Shown piece by piece: positions 6,704 through 6,954 of a DNA stretch of 6,954 bases. The stretch is from UMGS1613 sp045636225 (GTDB lineage: Bacteria > Bacillota_I > Bacilli_A > RF39 > UBA660). The notes under the pieces are model-generated. The model was not told the origin of the DNA, did no database searches, and saw nothing but the letters and a program-made list of their open reading frames with translations. A program made the position numbers and the translations under genes. The stretch is from assembly GCA_045636225.1 (NCBI GenBank), contig JAZTXB010000132.1, positions 1 through 6,954 on the forward strand, read 5' to 3'. Within the stretch, counting starts at the first letter, position 1. Each line of letters starts with the position of its first letter.

Positions 6704-6954
6704 TTAATCCACCTTACTTTCTTTAATTAAATCATTTGCGATCATATCATATATTTTCATAGCTTTTTTATGCTTATTATAAATCTTTTCATTTAAAGTA
6801 AGTATCTCTCCTGTAATTATATATTTATCCATATTTTTTATATAAACACTACTAGGTATAATATAATTTACATTTTTATTAATTATATTTTTTATATCAT
6901 ATTTATTATAATAATCCTTACCTTTATAATTAGATTCATTTAATATAATTCTAT
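6704..6954 (-). CDS. Probable TadZ/CpaE-like ATPase, C-terminal 82 residues (5' end beyond window)
   Basis: A frame open from the right edge ends at TAA 6706-6704, directly against the tadA start. Only 82 full codons are visible. They resemble the C-terminal end of the ParA/MinD-like ATPases called TadZ or CpaE: an RIILNES strand at the start, then YDIKNIINKNVNYIIPSS (a helix followed by the strand leading to the usual 'IP' motif), then ITGEILTLNEK and a final helix MKIYDMIANDLIKE. In Tad loci this protein localises the machinery at the membrane and commonly sits just before tadA, which fits here. The P-loop half lies outside the window, so the assignment rests on weak C-terminal similarity plus gene order. 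There is no gap to tadA, so the two are surely in one operon. Confidence 0.55.
   Translation of the reverse strand, partial: RIILNESNYKGKDYYNKYDIKNIINKNVNYIIPSSVYIKNMDKYIITGEILTLNEKIYNKHKKAMKIYDMIANDLIKESKVD

Overview
The window is a compact, very AT-rich bacterial segment in which every supported gene lies on the minus strand. Transcription therefore runs from the right edge (6954) to the left edge (1). Four features suggest a low-GC Bacillota-type organism: near-universal A/T third positions, purine-rich Shine-Dalgarno sites, short intergenic gaps and a MurC of Firmicutes style. An uncultivated gut Bacilli-like lineage is possible but is inference only. TGA ends two genes (tadB, tadC) and Trp is TGG, so the code is the standard bacterial one, not the Mycoplasma code. 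MurC implies a peptidoglycan wall.

Right part (6954 to 3198): a Tad-type (type IVc) pilus or secretion operon. It starts with the C-terminal end of a probable TadZ/CpaE-like ATPase, cut by the window edge. The complete TadA/CpaF motor ATPase follows, starting directly after that gene's stop. TadB and TadC, the two inner-membrane platform proteins of the T2SSF family, come next with gaps of 13 and 4 bases. TadB is unusual: about 155 residues of Ig-like, surface-type sequence sit before its first membrane segment, and no signal peptide is visible. I move its start from an in-frame TTG at 5388 to the ATG at 5367, which has a good ribosome binding site.

Middle (3184 to 1853): murC, UDP-N-acetylmuramate--L-alanine ligase, starts 13 bases after tadC and is probably co-transcribed with it. 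A 27-base inverted repeat covers its stop codon.

Left part: a membrane-anchored phosphodiester glycosidase (NAGPA domain) at 1825-536 ends in a hairpin plus T-rich tail that looks like an intrinsic terminator. Beyond it, from 471 to the left edge, runs the 5' part of an unrecognised gene.

Taken together, the segment is a cell-envelope locus: a pilus assembly motor and platform followed by one peptidoglycan-precursor enzyme and one putative envelope glycan enzyme. Pilin, TadE-like and prepilin peptidase genes are not in the window. I found no tRNA, rRNA, CRISPR array, insertion sequence or attachment site, and there is no gene-free stretch longer than about 65 bases.
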